Positions 62,657 through 64,000 of a stretch of DNA of 64,000 bases are shown piece after piece (the stretch's first letter is position 1; every line of letters starts with the position of its first letter). The DNA is taken from NCBI RefSeq assembly GCF_001657485.1, contig NZ_LXFU01000025.1, positions 186,001 to 250,000 on the forward strand, given 5' to 3'. The notes beneath the pieces are model-generated. The model was given only the letters and a program-made list of their open reading frames with translations, made no database searches and was not told the origin of the DNA. A program made the translations under genes and the position numbers. The DNA is from Rhizobium sp. WYCCWR10014. GTDB taxonomy: Bacteria; Pseudomonadota; Alphaproteobacteria; Rhizobiales; Rhizobiaceae.

Positions 62657-63049
62657 ATGTTGAACCAGGATACTGACGCCACCCGCCGTGACCCGAATGT
62701 CAAGAGCACACACTCGCTGATCGCCAGCGACCGCGTCGAAGGCACTCGTGTGTATGGGGCCGATGGCAAGCATATTGGCTCGATCGAACGCTTGATCATC
62801 GGAAAGCTCGACGGCCGTGTTGCCTATGCCGTGCTGAGCTTCGGCGGCTTCCTGGGCATCGGCCACGATCACTATCCGCTTCCCTGGGAAAAGCTGAACT
62901 ACGACACCCAGCTGGATGGCTATCGCATCGACCTGACCAAGGAGCAGATCGAAGGCGCCCCGAGCTATTCGGACGATGACGACACCTGGTACAACGACAA
63001 TGGCCGCCGGGTCTATGATTACTACGGCGTGCCGCCCTACTGGATGTAA
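62657..63049 (+). CDS. PRC-barrel domain protein, general-stress regulated
   Basis: A 130-residue protein with a PRC-barrel at about residues 18-90: SLIASDRVEGTRVYGADGKH, IGSIERLIIGKLDGRVAYAV and LPWEKLNYDTQLDGYRIDLT. The tail is acidic and aromatic (SDDDDTWYNDN, YDYYGVPPYWM). PRC-barrel proteins often occur in stress responses of rhizobia. AAAGGAGG precedes the ATG. The EcfG promoter makes it a probable general-stress gene; a terminator follows. Confidence 0.85.
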   Translation: MLNQDTDATRRDPNVKSTHSLIASDRVEGTRVYGADGKHIGSIERLIIGKLDGRVAYAVLSFGGFLGIGHDHYPLPWEKLNYDTQLDGYRIDLTKEQIEGAPSYSDDDDTWYNDNGRRVYDYYGVPPYWM

Positions 63050-63075
63050 CGTCGTCCGATAGGCCGAGCTGGAAG

Positions 63076-63100
63076 GGCCCCGCGGATGCGGGGCCTTTTT
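63076..63100 (+). terminator. Intrinsic terminator of the PRC-barrel gene
   Basis: GGCCCCGC (63076-63083) and GCGGGGCC (63088-63095) form a perfect 8-bp stem with loop GGAT, followed by TTTTT. Confidence 0.9.
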
Positions 63101-63177
63101 GGTGTTTGGCGATGAGATCGTTCCTCACGTGGGTTCTTTGGTTGGATCCGCTGCTGTCAGGTTCGTACCGATGGCTG

Positions 63178-63313
63178 CCCCTCACCCTAACCCTCTCCCC
63201 GCCTGCGGGGCGAGGGGACGTGCCCTGCGAGAGGTGAGCGGGGGACGGAGAGGTCGCGGCGTATCCCCTTCTCCCCGCAGGCGGGGAGAAGGTGGCGGCA
63301 GCCGGATGAGGGG
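63178..63313 (+). repeat. RIME-like intergenic mosaic repeat, copy 5
   Basis: Begins CCCCTCACCCTAACCCTCTC and ends GCCGGATGAGGGG, with hairpins CCCCGCCTGCGGGG and CCCCGCAGGCGGGG. It lies between the PRC-barrel terminator and the beta-mannosidase stop codon, separating convergent genes. Confidence 0.85.
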
Positions 63314-63318
63314 CTCTT

Positions 63319-64000
63319 CTAACGTCCGGCAACAAGATCGTTGGCCGACCACAGAACGGTGCCGATGACAATATCGTCTGCTACGATCGTCTTTGCCGTC
63401 TTGACCGCAAACACATGGCTCTCGCCCGGCAGCAGCGTCACCAGCATCGAATCGACAACGGCATCCGGATCCAGCCGATCGGCCATCAGGCAGAGATCCT
63501 TGAGGAAATTTTGCGCCGTCACCTTGATCGCATACCCGCCGTCGATCCCGACGACATCGACAGTCAGCCGCGGTGCCGGCAGGGCAAGCTCGATATCCTC
63601 GACGAAATAATGGAAGGCCCGCCTGTCCAGCATCTGCACGACGATCACCTCGTCCTTCGGTAAGCCAGGAGTGACGATCTCCTCGGGCAGCGGAAATTCC
63701 TTTGCTTCGAAACGGTCGCAGAGCAGGCGCCAGAATTCGAATTCGGCCAGCACGGTGCCGTCGAGCTTCACGCGTTTACCGCTGATCTTCGCCCGCCAGA
63801 ACAGGGTGCGTTCATTGACGGCCACCGCGGCAAGCCCGCCGCCGCGCGGCTGGATCGTCAGCAGGCGCGGATCATAGGCTGCCTTCAGCGCGTACCAGAG
63901 CGGCTTGCGGCGTCCGGCCGAATCGAGCGCGGCCCAGGAGGTCACCGGCCAGCAATCGTTGAACTGCCAGACGACAGCACCCTTGCAGATATTCCGATGC
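63319..64000 (-). CDS. Glycoside hydrolase family 2 beta-mannosidase, C-terminal part (5' end outside window)
   Basis: The open frame enters from the right edge with KGAVVWQFNDCWPVTSWAAL, which is the WQLNDxWPVxSW motif near the end of the catalytic barrel of GH2 beta-mannosidases. About 227 codons are visible, including a C-terminal beta-sandwich (LFWRAKISGKRVKLDGTVLA, TVDVVGIDGGYAIKVTAQNF). The catalytic Glu residues lie off the window. It hydrolyses terminal beta-mannose or related linkages, presumably in the cytoplasm. The N-terminal part is not visible, so full length is unknown. Confidence 0.8.
   Translation of the reverse strand, partial: HRNICKGAVVWQFNDCWPVTSWAALDSAGRRKPLWYALKAAYDPRLLTIQPRGGGLAAVAVNERTLFWRAKISGKRVKLDGTVLAEFEFWRLLCDRFEAKEFPLPEEIVTPGLPKDEVIVVQMLDRRAFHYFVEDIELALPAPRLTVDVVGIDGGYAIKVTAQNFLKDLCLMADRLDPDAVVDSMLVTLLPGESHVFAVKTAKTIVADDIVIGTVLWSANDLVAGR

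Noticed and set aside
1..64000. CRISPR array or complete insertion sequence
   Set aside because: No regularly spaced repeats of 24-40 bp and no transposase-like frame with intact catalytic residues were seen on either strand.

Overview
The window is chromosomal DNA from a member of the Rhizobiales, most likely the Rhizobium leguminosarum/etli group. The supporting evidence is the rpmH-rnpA-yidC-engB and frcR/frcB-frcC-frcA-frcK gene orders, intergenic mosaic repeats (five RIME-like copies) of the rhizobial type, uniformly high GC with sparse intergenic AT, DUF982 and rhizobial small secreted proteins, and an alpha-r14-type sRNA with anti-Shine-Dalgarno loops. No sequence search was run, so the species is an inference.

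Layout. 0-1 kb: the start of an FMN-dependent alpha-hydroxy-acid dehydrogenase that runs off the left edge. 1-6.5 kb: argB; an ECF sigma factor, its membrane anti-sigma factor and a secreted fasciclin protein; a HisKA_2-type histidine kinase; two small hypothetical genes; and cspA with a long leader. 6.5-9.9 kb: the core block rpmH-rnpA-yidC-engB on the minus strand, with a strong promoter before rpmH and a terminator after yidC. 10-14 kb: a chemoreceptor, a 28-bp perfect inverted-repeat element and a membrane sensor kinase. 14.1-25 kb is accessory in character. It opens with tRNA-Arg(ACG) and the C-terminal remnant of a serine recombinase, then holds a cyclase-TPR protein, DUF982, small exported and zinc-ribbon proteins, an exported protein with a SecD-like C-terminus, a winged-helix protein whose 3' codons form operator-like palindromes, a methyltransferase with an AT-rich promoter, and a run of tiny secreted proteins.

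25-36 kb: PmtA-like methyltransferase with TetR, an aldo/keto reductase, the sRNA, a lipoprotein esterase, a three-gene set that looks like hydroxyproline epimerisation and oxidation (FAD oxidoreductase, degenerate SDR, proline-racemase-family enzyme), and two SDR/TetR divergent pairs. 36-42.5 kb: YciI, a GGDEF-EAL protein, a hypothetical gene next to a remnant of a fucU/rbsD gene, a CadC-like TPR regulator, a cupin and a RidA protein. 42.4-48 kb: the fructose uptake cluster, with ROK repressor and mutarotase on the minus strand divergent from frcBCAK. 48-64 kb: pyrC, a diguanylate cyclase, a glyoxalase-fold protein, an NmrA/DUF1772 pair divergent from a TetR, pyrE, fructokinase, an ArsR/desaturase divergent pair, otsA, pgi, fadD, a PRC-barrel gene under a textbook EcfG promoter, and the C-terminal part of a GH2 beta-mannosidase at the right edge.

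How the genes work together. FrcBCA would import fructose. Frk and Pgi would feed it into hexose-phosphate metabolism and OtsA would draw trehalose from the same pool. The ECF sigma/RskA-like/fasciclin triplet resembles the SigK-RskA-fasciclin regulon of actinobacteria. Several divergent regulator/enzyme pairs carry visible palindromic operators in the shared intergenic space. No CRISPR array, insertion sequence, intact prophage or complete integrase was seen.
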